A stretch of DNA of 64,000 bases from the NCBI GenBank assembly GCA_945948535.1, contig CAMFBN010000005.1:1-64000 (forward strand), in the 5' to 3' direction. The position numbers were made by a program, and so were the translations under genes. Each line of letters starts with the position of its first letter. Positions within the stretch are counted from its first letter, which is position 1. Source of the DNA: an uncultured Clostridia bacterium (lineage in GTDB: Bacteria > Bacillota > Clostridia > Oscillospirales > Oscillospiraceae). Of the stretch, positions 43,078 to 50,445 are shown one piece after another. Under the pieces are notes generated by a model, which was not told the DNA's origin, did no database searches, and saw only the letters and a list, made by a program, of their open reading frames with translations.

Positions 43078-43106
43078 ATTGTAACATATTGTTACATAAA
43101 TGTCAA
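43078..43106 (-). promoter_or_regulatory. Consensus promoter with palindromic operator (GlnR/TnrA-like box)
   Basis: Minus-strand TTGACA (43101-43106) and TACAAT (43078-43083), 17-base spacing. The spacer contains the perfect palindrome TGTAACA-TAT-TGTTACA (43080-43096). This fits TGTNA-N7-TNACA, the box bound by GlnR and TnrA, with one deviation from the extended consensus. Binding there would block polymerase. The regulator's identity is inference. Confidence 0.6.
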
Positions 43107-43214
43107 GTAAATCATTGGAAAATACCGATATATTGCGTGGTTTACGTAATATTATGCGAATAAAATGTTACGTTTTTGCAGAACGGAGGGGGAAGTATGA
43201 GATTTTCAAGGTAC

Positions 43215-43252
43215 AAAACAAGAGGCCTTTGCGGATGCAAAAGCCTCTTGGC
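43215..43252 (-). terminator. Terminator of the ireB gene
   Basis: CAAGAGGC...TTTGC / GCAAA...GCCTCTTG stem followed on the minus strand by TTTTG, close after the ireB stop. Confidence 0.8.
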
Positions 43253-43258
43253 TTTGGG

Positions 43259-43513
43259 TCATTCCTTCTCGAACAGATACTCGCGAACCAGCACCTGCAT
43301 CAGCTCGTCCCGGTCGATCTTGCAGATCATGCTCCGGGCGTTGTTGTAATTCGTGATATAGGTGGGATCCTCGGTCAGCAGGTAGCCGACGATCTGATTG
43401 ATGGGATTATAGCCTTTTTCCGTCAGAGCCTCATACACAGTCCGAAGAATCCTGCGCATATTCTCCCGGTCGTCATTTGGCACTGTGAACTTTTGCGTAT
43501 CCTGTTCGGTCAT
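43259..43513 (-). CDS. IreB-family regulatory phosphoprotein (84 aa)
   Basis: Small cytoplasmic protein of the UPF0297/IreB family, substrate of the PASTA kinase IreK in Enterococcus, where it affects cephalosporin tolerance. The diagnostic blocks [37 protein letters not shown] and [23 protein letters not shown] fill almost the whole chain. The N-terminal Thr residues ([10 protein letters not shown]) are where IreB is phosphorylated. GGAGG precedes the ATG. In many Firmicutes ireB is next to ruvX/yqgF; that partner is not here. Confidence 0.92.
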   Translation of the reverse strand: MTEQDTQKFTVPNDDRENMRRILRTVYEALTEKGYNPINQIVGYLLTEDPTYITNYNNARSMICKIDRDELMQVLVREYLFEKE

Positions 43514-43610
43514 GGTATTCAGCCTCCTTCAAAAAGAATGCAATCATTATACAGCAAACAGAGGTAACTGTAAAGCCCTGAAATCCGAATTATCTGTGAA
43601 TTTTCAGGCT

Positions 43611-45998
43611 TTACCGCAGAGTCGCGTTCAGCTTTTCCTTCAGACTGTTCAGAACCTTGGTCACGACACCCTCGGAGTCGGTATCCGTCAGGGTGCGGTC
43701 GTCGGCCCGCAGCTCCAGCGAGAAAGCCATGCTCTTCTTGCCCTCGGGTACGCCAACGCCCCGGTAGATGTCGAACAGCTTCACATCCCGCAGAAGTTTC
43801 CCGGCGGCGGCGGTGATGACCTCCTCGGCCTGTGCCACGGTGACGGCTTCATCACAGATCAGGGCCAGATCACGGGTGACGGCGGGGTACTTGGGCAGGG
43901 GGGAGTAGGTGGCGTCAGGCAGACGGCACTGCAGCAGCTTGGTGAAGCTGATTTCCGCGCAGTACACGTCGGTATCGATGCCGTAGTTTTTCGCCACCAG
44001 CGGATGCACCTGACCCATGACGCCCACTTCCATGCCATCGATGACCACAGCGGCGCACCGACCGGGGTGGTAGCTGGGATTGTCCTTCACGGCATGATAG
44101 CTAGCTTTCTTCAGACGCAGACCGGCGAAGATACCTTCCAGCTCGCCCTTCAGGGTGAAGAAGGTCTCATTTGCACCGTAGGTGCCCAGAACCAGCATCT
44201 TCGGCTCCTCCGGCAGAGCCTCGCCGGAGACAGGCAAATAGATCTTGGCAATCTCATACAGCTTCACGGACTTGTTGTGGTAGGCGTTGTTCCGGGACAG
44301 AATTTCCAGCATGGAGGGCAGGGCGATGGTGCGCATGATGGAGGTGTCCTCGCCCAGAGGATTCTGAATTCGCAGGGCATTGCGCAGAGGGCTGTCCGCG
44401 CTCAGGCGAATCTGGTCGAAGACAGTGGGGGAGGTGAAGGAATAGGTGATAATCTCATTGTAGCCCATCGCGCGGCACAGGGTACCGGTCTTGGCTTCCA
44501 GCTTCATTTCCTCGGTGTAGCCGCCCTGGGTGGAGTTCTTGAATGCGGTGGTGGGAATTTCATTGTAGCCGTAGGCACGGCCCACTTCCTCGGCAATATC
44601 CGCCATCAGGTTCAGGTCGGGACGGAAGGAGGGCACGTGGATGGTGTCGCCCTCCACGGGGATTTCCAGCAGGTTCAGGTAGCGAACCATTTCCTCTTTG
44701 GAAATCTCGGTGCCTAGCAGGCGGTTGATTTTATCCACTTCCAAAGGCAGCGTCTTGGGCTGGGGGACGTAGTTCACAATATCAATGACGCCGTCCAGAA
44801 CATCGCCGCACTGGAGCAGCTCCACCAGCTCACAGGCCCGCTGCACAGCGGGAATGGTCATCATGGGGTCCAGACTCTTTTCGAATTTGCCGGAGGCCTC
44901 GGTACGCATACCCAGCGCCAGCGCGGTCTGCCGGATGGAGGTGCCGTTGAAGTTGGCGGACTCGAAGACCACCATGGTGGTGTCATCCACAATCTCGGAA
45001 TTCTCGCCGCCCATGATACCGGCAAGACCGATGGGCTTGGTGTCATCTGCAATCACCAGCATACCGGCCTTCAGCTGCCGGACGGTGCCGTCCAGTGTGG
45101 TGAGGGTTTCCCCCTCTTCCGCTTCCCGCACGACAATCTTGCCGGAGGAAACATAGCGGTAGTCAAAGGCGTGCATGGGCTGACCGTACTCCAGCATGAC
45201 GTAGTTGGTGATGTCCACGATGTTGTTGATGGGCCGGACGCCGTTGGCCCGGAGCCGCTGCCGCAGCCACTTGGGAGAGGGGCCGATCTTCACGTTGGCA
45301 ACCATCCGGGAGGAGTAGCGGTTGCACAGCTGGGCAGCGGGAACCTCCACGTCCAGATGCTCGAAGATGGAACCGGCGTCGCTGCCGTGAACCACAGGTT
45401 CGTGGTGGCGCATGGTCTTTCCAAAAGCGGCAGCCGCTTCCCGGGCAAGGCCAATGATGGAGTAGCAGTCAGGGCGGTTGTTGGTGATCTCGAAATCCAC
45501 AATCGTATCATCGTTGCCGATGACCAGATTGATGTCCTCGCCGATCTTGCAGTCCTCGTCATTCAGAATCCAGATGCCGTCGGCATAGGCACCGGGCAGA
45601 TCGTTCTGAGTCAGGCCCAGCTCGGCAAAGGAGCAGAGCATACCGTTGGACAGTTCGCCCCGGAGCTTGCCCTTGGTGATGTGCACGCCGCCGGGGAGCC
45701 AGGAGTTGTGCAGCGCGGCGGGCACCAGATCGCCCTCGTGGACATTCTGCGCGCCGGTGACAATCTGAACAGGCTCGCCCTGGCCTACGTCCACCTGGCA
45801 GATAAACATGTGGTCGGAGTTGGGATGGCGCACCATGGACAGTACCTTGCCGACCACCACGTTCTTAATCTCGGCGTCCATCCGCTCATAGGTTTCCACC
45901 TTCTGACCGAACACGGTCAGGGTTTCCACAAATTCCTTATCGGACACATTGGACAGGTCAACGAATTCTTCATTGAGCCATTTTCTGTTGAGTTTCAT
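43611..45998 (-). CDS. pheT: Phenylalanyl-tRNA synthetase beta subunit (795 aa)
   Basis: Large subunit of the (alpha-beta)2 phenylalanyl-tRNA synthetase. Domains in order: the N-terminal region with a tRNA-binding OB fold near 40-150 (VVGKVLSMVRHPNSDHMFICQVDVG), B3/B4 editing domain about 210-390 (RPINNIVDITNYVMLEYGQPMHAFD), B5 near 405-475, the catalytic-like core (about 490-690), and the C-terminal FDX-ACB anticodon domain from about 700 (PLPKYPAVTRDLALICDEAV). Full length. GGAGGT precedes the ATG, 13 bases after pheS. Controlled with pheS by the upstream T-box. Confidence 0.97.
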   Translation of the reverse strand: MKLNRKWLNEEFVDLSNVSDKEFVETLTVFGQKVETYERMDAEIKNVVVGKVLSMVRHPNSDHMFICQVDVGQGEPVQIVTGAQNVHEGDLVPAALHNSWLPGGVHITKGKLRGELSNGMLCSFAELGLTQNDLPGAYADGIWILNDEDCKIGEDINLVIGNDDTIVDFEITNNRPDCYSIIGLAREAAAAFGKTMRHHEPVVHGSDAGSIFEHLDVEVPAAQLCNRYSSRMVANVKIGPSPKWLRQRLRANGVRPINNIVDITNYVMLEYGQPMHAFDYRYVSSGKIVVREAEEGETLTTLDGTVRQLKAGMLVIADDTKPIGLAGIMGGENSEIVDDTTMVVFESANFNGTSIRQTALALGMRTEASGKFEKSLDPMMTIPAVQRACELVELLQCGDVLDGVIDIVNYVPQPKTLPLEVDKINRLLGTEISKEEMVRYLNLLEIPVEGDTIHVPSFRPDLNLMADIAEEVGRAYGYNEIPTTAFKNSTQGGYTEEMKLEAKTGTLCRAMGYNEIITYSFTSPTVFDQIRLSADSPLRNALRIQNPLGEDTSIMRTIALPSMLEILSRNNAYHNKSVKLYEIAKIYLPVSGEALPEEPKMLVLGTYGANETFFTLKGELEGIFAGLRLKKASYHAVKDNPSYHPGRCAAVVIDGMEVGVMGQVHPLVAKNYGIDTDVYCAEISFTKLLQCRLPDATYSPLPKYPAVTRDLALICDEAVTVAQAEEVITAAAGKLLRDVKLFDIYRGVGVPEGKKSMAFSLELRADDRTLTDTDSEGVVTKVLNSLKEKLNATLR

Positions 45999-46011
45999 TG
46001 TGTATACCTCC

Positions 46012-47055
46012 TTAGAACTGGTTCAGGAACCGAATATCGTTGTCGAAGATCAGGCGCAGATCATTGATCTTCATGCGGCCCATAGCCATCCGCTCCAGAC
46101 CCATGCCGAAGGCGAAGCCGGAATACTTCTCCGGGTCAATGCCGCAGTTTTCCAGCACCTTGGGGTGCACCATGCCCGCACCCAGCAGCTCAATCCAGCC
46201 CTCGCCGTGGCAGGTGGAGCAGACCTGGCCGTCAATCTCACCGGTGCCGTGGCACTTGTGGCACTGCATATCCATTTCACAGCTGGGCTCGGTGAAGGGA
46301 AAGTGGTGAGGACGGAACCGCATGACGGATTCCTCACCGTAGATTTTGCGCATCATGGTAATCAGTGCGCCCTTCAGGTCGCCCATGGTGATGTGCTCGT
46401 CCACCACCAGACCCTCGATCTGATGGAACATGGGGGAGTGGGTGGCATCGGCTTCGTCCTTCCGGAACACCCGTCCGGGAGCCAGCATACAGAAGGGAGG
46501 CTTGTGATTCTCCATGAACCGAATCTGCATGGGGCTGGTCTGGGTGCGCAGCAAAACGCTGTCATCATCGGTGAAGTAGAAGGTGTCGCTGCGGTCCCGG
46601 GAGGGGTGGCCCTCTTCGATGTTCAGCCGGGTGAAGTTGTAGCTTGCCAGCTCCACCTCGGGGCCTTCCACCACCTGATAGCCAAGGCCCACAAAAATGT
46701 CCTTAATCTGCTGCAGCACCTGATTCATGGGGTGCTGATGACCGATGGCGACCGCTTCACCGGGAATGGTCACGTCGATGGACTCGGCAGCCAGCTTAGC
46801 TTCCAGCGCGGCGGCGTGGAGTTCGGCCTTGCGGCTTTCCAGTTTTTCCTCGATCTGGGCACGGACGGTGTTTGCCAGCTGCCCCATGACGGGACGCTCT
46901 TCAGCGGACAGCTTGCCCATCTGCTTCAGAACGGCGGTCAGTTCACCCTTCTTGCCCAGCAGCTTCACCCGCAGCTCTTCCAGCGCGGCAGGCGTCGCGG
47001 CATCTTCCAGCGCTTTCAGGGCGCTGACGCGAATTTGTTCCAATTGATTTTTCAT
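46012..47055 (-). CDS. pheS: Phenylalanyl-tRNA synthetase alpha subunit (347 aa)
   Basis: Catalytic class II subunit. The N-terminal 90 residues form the coiled-coil tRNA-binding arm (KALEDAATPAALEELRVKLLGKKGEL). The class II core follows: HPMNQVLQQIKDIFVGLGY, motif 2 region PFCMLAPGRVFRKDEADATHSPMFHQIEGLVVD, and motif 3 GFAFGMGLERMAM near the end. An insert with four Cys (CHKCHGTGEIDGQVCSTC near 263-280) may bind zinc, as in several bacterial PheS proteins. ATG 47055 has GGAGGA upstream; the longer frame runs through the T-box leader. Confidence 0.97.
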   Translation of the reverse strand: MKNQLEQIRVSALKALEDAATPAALEELRVKLLGKKGELTAVLKQMGKLSAEERPVMGQLANTVRAQIEEKLESRKAELHAAALEAKLAAESIDVTIPGEAVAIGHQHPMNQVLQQIKDIFVGLGYQVVEGPEVELASYNFTRLNIEEGHPSRDRSDTFYFTDDDSVLLRTQTSPMQIRFMENHKPPFCMLAPGRVFRKDEADATHSPMFHQIEGLVVDEHITMGDLKGALITMMRKIYGEESVMRFRPHHFPFTEPSCEMDMQCHKCHGTGEIDGQVCSTCHGEGWIELLGAGMVHPKVLENCGIDPEKYSGFAFGMGLERMAMGRMKINDLRLIFDNDIRFLNQF

Positions 47056-47083
47056 GTTTCTTCCTCCTGAAAAGGCGATATAC

Positions 47084-47348
47084 AAAAAAATAAACCCTTC
47101 CTCCCACAATTCGGGACGAAAGGCCAGCTTCCGCGGTACCACCCGCAATTCGCCGTAACGGCGCGCTTTTGGGATGCAGACACATCCAAGACCCATAACG
47201 CAGTCACGCGGCCCAACCTACTGTTATTTCAGAGGGCAGCTCCCGGGAGAAAGCCTGAATACCATGCCCAAGCGGCTCACACCATCCCGCTCTCGCTTTG
47301 GCGGCAATACCGATATCCGGCAGCCCGATCATTGCTTTTCTTATATCA
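47084..47348 (-). promoter_or_regulatory. Phe T-box leader of pheST
   Basis: Minus-strand leader with the conserved T-box sequence GGGTGGTACCGCGG (47133-47146), followed by the terminator made of 47113-47123 and 47096-47105 and a T-run at 47084-47090. Upstream lies a long stem I. A TTC codon (47257-47259) in the stem I internal-loop position is the likely Phe specifier, which fits the downstream synthetase genes. Uncharged tRNA-Phe would stabilise the antiterminator. Confidence 0.9.
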
Positions 47349-47354
47349 ATGGCT

Positions 47355-47383
47355 ATCCTAGCACAATGCAATAAAATTTGCAA
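47355..47383 (-). promoter_or_regulatory. pheST promoter
   Basis: Minus-strand TTGCAA (47378-47383) and TAGGAT (47355-47360), 17-base spacing, immediately before the T-box leader. Confidence 0.6.
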
Positions 47384-47409
47384 GTATTTTTTACAATGAT
47401 TTCCGCTTC

Positions 47410-47438
47410 TTGACGAAAAAAGTCTGGTGTGGTATGGT
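47410..47438 (+). promoter_or_regulatory. Promoter of the nnrD-lipoprotein-mazF group
   Basis: TTGACG (47410-47415) and TATGGT (47433-47438) with 17-base spacing, 28 bases before the nnrD start. Confidence 0.6.
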
Positions 47439-47466
47439 TATCCTATCTCAAAAGGCGGGTGATGCT

Positions 47467-48315
47467 ATGACCATTCTGGAACTGGACAGGCTGAGCGTTC
47501 TGAACACGCTGCCGGATCGGGACCCCTTCGGGCATAAAGGCATTTTTGGAAAGGTATTGCTGCTGTGCGGCAGCCGGGGCTTCACCGGAGCAGCGTACTT
47601 TGCGGCTATGGGTGCGCTTCGTGCCGGGGCGGGACTGGTTTATCTGGGTGTCCCGGAGAGCATTTATGCCATAGAAGCGATCAAATTGAATGAACCTGTT
47701 GTGTTTCCACTGCCGGAGGAAGGCGGGAAGCTGAGCGCGGAAGCAGTCCCTCAGATTCTGGAGCGCCTGCCCGCCATGGATGCGGTGCTGCTGGGCTGTG
47801 GGCTGGGCGTTTCCGAGGGGACGCTGGCGGTAGTCCGGGCAGTGCTGGAAAACGCGGAATGTCCCGTGGTTCTGGACGCAGATGGCATAAATGCGCTGTC
47901 CGGGCATATGGATGTACTGCGTGGAAGGCAAAACAAAACCATCCTGACGCCCCATAACGGGGAATTTCTCCGTGCCGGCGGCGTTCTGAGCGAAGACCGA
48001 ATGGCCAGCGCCGCCGCATTCGCGGCAGAATACGGCTGCATCCTGCTGCTGAAGGGGCACCGCAGCTGCATCACCGATGGACAGACCGGCTATCTCAACC
48101 GGACAGGCAATCCCGGCATGGCAGTTGGCGGCAGCGGTGACGTGTTGGCAGGCATCCTCACGGGGCTGCTGGGGCAGGGCATGGAACCGCTGAAGGCTGC
48201 GGCCTGCGCTGCCTGGCTTCACGGTGCGGCAGGAGACCTCTGTGCCGCCCAGCTGGGGCAATATGCCATGCTGCCAACGGATCTGTTGAACGCCCTTCCG
48301 CGACTACTGAAATAG
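47467..48315 (+). CDS. nnrD: ADP/ATP-dependent NAD(P)H-hydrate dehydratase (282 aa)
   Basis: Repairs NADHX/NADPHX by dehydration, using ADP or ATP. Ribokinase-like fold with KGIFGKVLLLCGSRGFTGAAYFAA near residue 20-43, VVLDADGINAL near 138, ILTPHNGEFLR near 160 and the nucleotide loop GNPGMAVGGSGDVLAGILTGLLGQG near 217-240. Only the dehydratase half is present; the epimerase half (NnrE), often fused in front, is missing. ATG 47467 has GGGTGAT upstream. In Firmicutes this gene often lies near acpS and the ydcC-alr-mazEF group, as here. Confidence 0.92.
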   Translation: MTILELDRLSVLNTLPDRDPFGHKGIFGKVLLLCGSRGFTGAAYFAAMGALRAGAGLVYLGVPESIYAIEAIKLNEPVVFPLPEEGGKLSAEAVPQILERLPAMDAVLLGCGLGVSEGTLAVVRAVLENAECPVVLDADGINALSGHMDVLRGRQNKTILTPHNGEFLRAGGVLSEDRMASAAAFAAEYGCILLLKGHRSCITDGQTGYLNRTGNPGMAVGGSGDVLAGILTGLLGQGMEPLKAAACAAWLHGAAGDLCAAQLGQYAMLPTDLLNALPRLLK

Positions 48316-48327
48316 GACGGGATCGGA

Positions 48328-48888
48328 TTGAAAAAGGTTCTTCCGCTGCTGCTGGCTGTTGTACTGCTTACGGGCTGCTCCCGAACGCCAAAGGAAATGG
48401 AACGGGCGTTGTCCCTGCGGGCGAAGCTCTTGCAGTCCTCCGCCTGCACCTTTGACGCGGAAATCACAGCGGATTATGGAGATACGCTGCACGTTTTTCG
48501 CATGAATTGTACCGCAGATTCTCAGGGAGGCGTTTCCTTCCGGGTAACTGCGCCGGAATCCATTGCGGGAATCACCGGTGAAATTTCCAAACAGGGCGGC
48601 GCGCTGACCTTTGACGATACGGCGCTGTTTTTTAATCTGCTGGCTGATGAGCAGCTTTCTCCGGTCAGCGCCCCGTGGGTGCTGATGAAGGCACTTCGGG
48701 GCGGCTATATCACCAGTGCCGGCATGGAGGACGGGCAGCTTCGCGTGAGCGTAAACGACAGCTATGAGGAGGATGCGCTGAATCTGGATGTGTGGCTGGA
48801 CGCCGGGGACATTCCCCAAAGGGCCGATATCTGCTATGCGGGAAAGCGAATTCTGTCGCTAAAGCTGGAAAATGTGCAGATTTCGTAG
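48328..48888 (+). CDS. Putative lipoprotein, YdcC/LolA-like by context (186 aa)
   Basis: A signal sequence with lipobox LLTGC (Cys17) marks a membrane-anchored lipoprotein. The rest is a beta-rich domain: FDAEITADYGDTLHVFRMNCTAD near 43-65, GVSFRVTAPESIAGITGEI near 68-86, then LDVWLDAGDIPQRADI. This alternation looks like the LolA-like half-barrel found in YdcC. Its position before mazF matches ydcC order in Bacillus. The start is TTG 48328, with AGGACGG upstream; no ATG fits before the signal peptide. Function unknown. Confidence 0.72.
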   Translation: MKKVLPLLLAVVLLTGCSRTPKEMERALSLRAKLLQSSACTFDAEITADYGDTLHVFRMNCTADSQGGVSFRVTAPESIAGITGEISKQGGALTFDDTALFFNLLADEQLSPVSAPWVLMKALRGGYITSAGMEDGQLRVSVNDSYEEDALNLDVWLDAGDIPQRADICYAGKRILSLKLENVQIS

Positions 48889-49027
48889 CATTCCGAAGAA
48901 ACCGTGCATAGGATATTTTGCAGGCGCGTAAAGTATAAAAACCATTGTGACGTGGGACAATACAGTTACCGCGTTACATATGGAGCTTTCCGGTAGCGCA
49001 GTAGATTTTGCACGGAGCGTGAGAAAA

Positions 49028-49399
49028 ATGACCGAATCATCCGTAAAACGGGGCGATATTTTCTATGCGGACCTGTCCCCGGTGGTGGGCAGCGAGCAGG
49101 GCGGCACACGCCCTGTGCTGATCGTCCAAAATGACACAGGCAACCGCCATTCTCCCACTGTCATTGCCGCCGCCATCACCAGCCAGACCGGCAAGGCAAA
49201 GCTGCCCACCCATATCAACATCGCGGGGGGCAGCGTGGGCTTGAGCAAGGATTCCATCATTCTGTTGGAGCAGATTCGTACCATCGACAAACGCCGGCTG
49301 CGGGAGCACATGGGTCATCTGGACGAGCAGCAGATGGCACAGGTGGATGATGCCATCGCCGTCAGCTTCGGCCTTCCCGGTGGCAACAGAGCAACGTAA
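49028..49399 (+). CDS. mazF: MazF/EndoA-type endoribonuclease toxin (123 aa)
   Basis: PemK/MazF-family toxin that cuts single-stranded mRNA at short motifs. Diagnostic blocks are [31 protein letters not shown] (residues 6-36), [22 protein letters not shown] near 41-62, [16 protein letters not shown] near 76-92, and the [19 protein letters not shown] helix. ATG 49028 matches the family N-terminus. No mazE antitoxin frame exists in the 139 bases upstream, so the toxin is solitary, or its antitoxin lies elsewhere. Confidence 0.92.
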   Translation: MTESSVKRGDIFYADLSPVVGSEQGGTRPVLIVQNDTGNRHSPTVIAAAITSQTGKAKLPTHINIAGGSVGLSKDSIILLEQIRTIDKRRLREHMGHLDEQQMAQVDDAIAVSFGLPGGNRAT

Positions 49400-49403
49400 A
49401 GAT

Positions 49404-49440
49404 ACCCGGCGATTCTTCGGAATCGCCGGGTAATACTATT
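49404..49440 (+). terminator. Terminator after mazF with UUCG tetraloop
   Basis: A perfect 12-bp stem ACCCGGCGATTC / GAATCGCCGGGT closes on TTCG, an unusually stable loop. The following T-tract (TACTATT) is weak. Confidence 0.65.
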
Positions 49441-49471
49441 TCTCAATAGAATTGTACAATTCTATTGAGAA
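49440..49471. repeat. Perfect 32-bp palindrome
   Basis: Two 16-base half-sites meet with no spacer (centre GT/AC at 49455-49456). Half-site: TTCTCAATAGAATTGT read from the 5' side at 49440, allowing one end base. It could be a dimeric operator, a recombination site or the remnant of an inserted element. No coding feature overlaps it. Confidence 0.75.
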
Positions 49472-49493
49472 GACACCGCCTAACGGCATTGTC

Positions 49494-49529
49494 GTATCTA
49501 TGATTTTCGGAATGGAAAATCATAGATAC
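49494..49529. repeat. Second inverted repeat, 15-bp perfect arms
   Basis: GTATCTATGATTTTC and its exact reverse complement are separated by 6 bases. It lies 22 bases after the 32-bp palindrome, in a gene-free stretch (49441-49744) that otherwise holds only a terminator. Confidence 0.75.
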
Positions 49530-49585
49530 CCGTCTCATTATGATCTTCATATTTAAAGGGGCTGTTAAATAACCCCTAAGAAAAC

Positions 49586-49626
49586 AAGCAGATCCTCTCT
49601 GGAAACAGAAAGGGTCTGCTTTTTTC
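49586..49626 (+). terminator. Terminator-like hairpin in the relic region
   Basis: AAGCAGATCC / GGGTCTGCTT with TTTTTT following. No intact gene lies before it, so it may be the end of a removed gene. Confidence 0.6.
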
Positions 49627-49769
49627 GAATATCGAAGCCGTGGACAACTTTTTGGCAAAAAATGCATACACCAACCACGGCCGGAGAAAAATTGCTTTTC
49701 TTCGGCTGACTATTGTGAGACTCAACCAGCAGTTTTGACGGATTTTGCCTTTGCTAATCCGCTCAAATG

Positions 49770-50037
49770 GTATTTCCAATGTGTTTCTCGCCACCAACGA
49801 TGACATTATGATATGCAATCCCGAGGGGGAATACTTCCCGCTGGTGCAGCGTCTGGAGGGACAGGTCATCAAGATTTCGCCCACATCCAAGCACCACATC
49901 AACCCCATGGACATCAACCTCAACTACAGCGACGAGGAAAATCCGCTTTCGCTGAAATCGGACTTCATCCTCTCCCTATGTGAGTTGATCGTGGGCGGCA
50001 ATCAGGTCGGGGTCCCGGCTCAGCTCGTTCAGTTCTG
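49770..50037 (+). pseudogene. Fragment of a conjugative-element VirB4/TraE-type ATPase
   Basis: About 75 residues from NVFLATNDDIMICNPEGEYFPL through VIKISPTSKHHINPMDINL to LKSDFILSLCELIVGG match the middle of VirB4-like ATPases of Tn916-type and related conjugative elements. The Walker A loop, expected just before this segment, is missing; so is everything after GG. The open frame runs 49745-50038 but its ends are unrelated sequence. It is a relic, not a working transfer gene. It abuts the accA fragment on the other strand. Confidence 0.78.
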
Positions 50038-50040
50038 AGA

Positions 50041-50343
50041 CTAGTTCCGATCGCAGACAGGCCGCCCGAATTTCTCCGCCTGTTTTGCAAGCCGCAAGGC
50101 CTTGCGGTAGCCCTCCGGGTGGGGTGCGCCGAAATTGCGGAAAGATCGCTCCTTGGCGGTGTGGCCCTTTTCTATAGCAATGACGGTAACAGGCAAATCC
50201 TCCAGCTGGGCGATGCCGCCGACGATGGCGGGATCGTCGCCGTAGCGCCGGTCACCGTGAAGTTCTACGAAATCCTGAAATAGGTTCTGAATGTAATCAA
50301 GACCGGTGGGTCGCCGGTTGTCCCGGGCTACTTTTACCACCGC
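50041..50343 (-). pseudogene. Internal fragment of accA (acetyl-CoA carboxylase carboxyltransferase alpha)
   Basis: From about 50343 downwards the minus strand encodes [36 protein letters not shown], then [37 protein letters not shown], the AccA carboxyltransferase region. It stops at FGRPV, where the next residues should form the active-site CFVDTPGAYPG, and instead meets CDRN and a stop. The upstream 24 codons of the open frame are non-coding spacer. About one third of AccA is left, without catalytic residues. Confidence 0.85.
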
Positions 50344-50445
50344 ATGTAAAATGAAGGTATTTCCTTTGGAAATGATTTCAATATTGTCCGCAAAGCGGAC
50401 ACCACAATTCTGCATTTATCATTTAAGCATTCTGCATTCCCAGCT
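50344..50445. repeat. Spacer with hairpin and short repeats between accA fragment and fabK::fabG
   Basis: Contains the perfect hairpin TGTCCGC-AAA-GCGGACA (50385-50401) and two copies of ATTCTGCATT (50407-50416, 50429-50438). The 12-mer AATGATTTCAAT (50371-50382) recurs in the MITE-like element at 54855-54866. This suggests a dispersed-repeat insertion at one deletion joint. Confidence 0.45.

Noticed and set aside
43219..43250. CRISPR-like or tandem repeat
   Set aside because: It is a single hairpin with a T-run after ireB; no further copies with spacers were seen.
50041..50415. Complete 124-residue protein
   Set aside because: Only the AccA-like part is meaningful; the first 24 codons are repeat spacer and the end lacks the catalytic region. 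Treated as a pseudogene.
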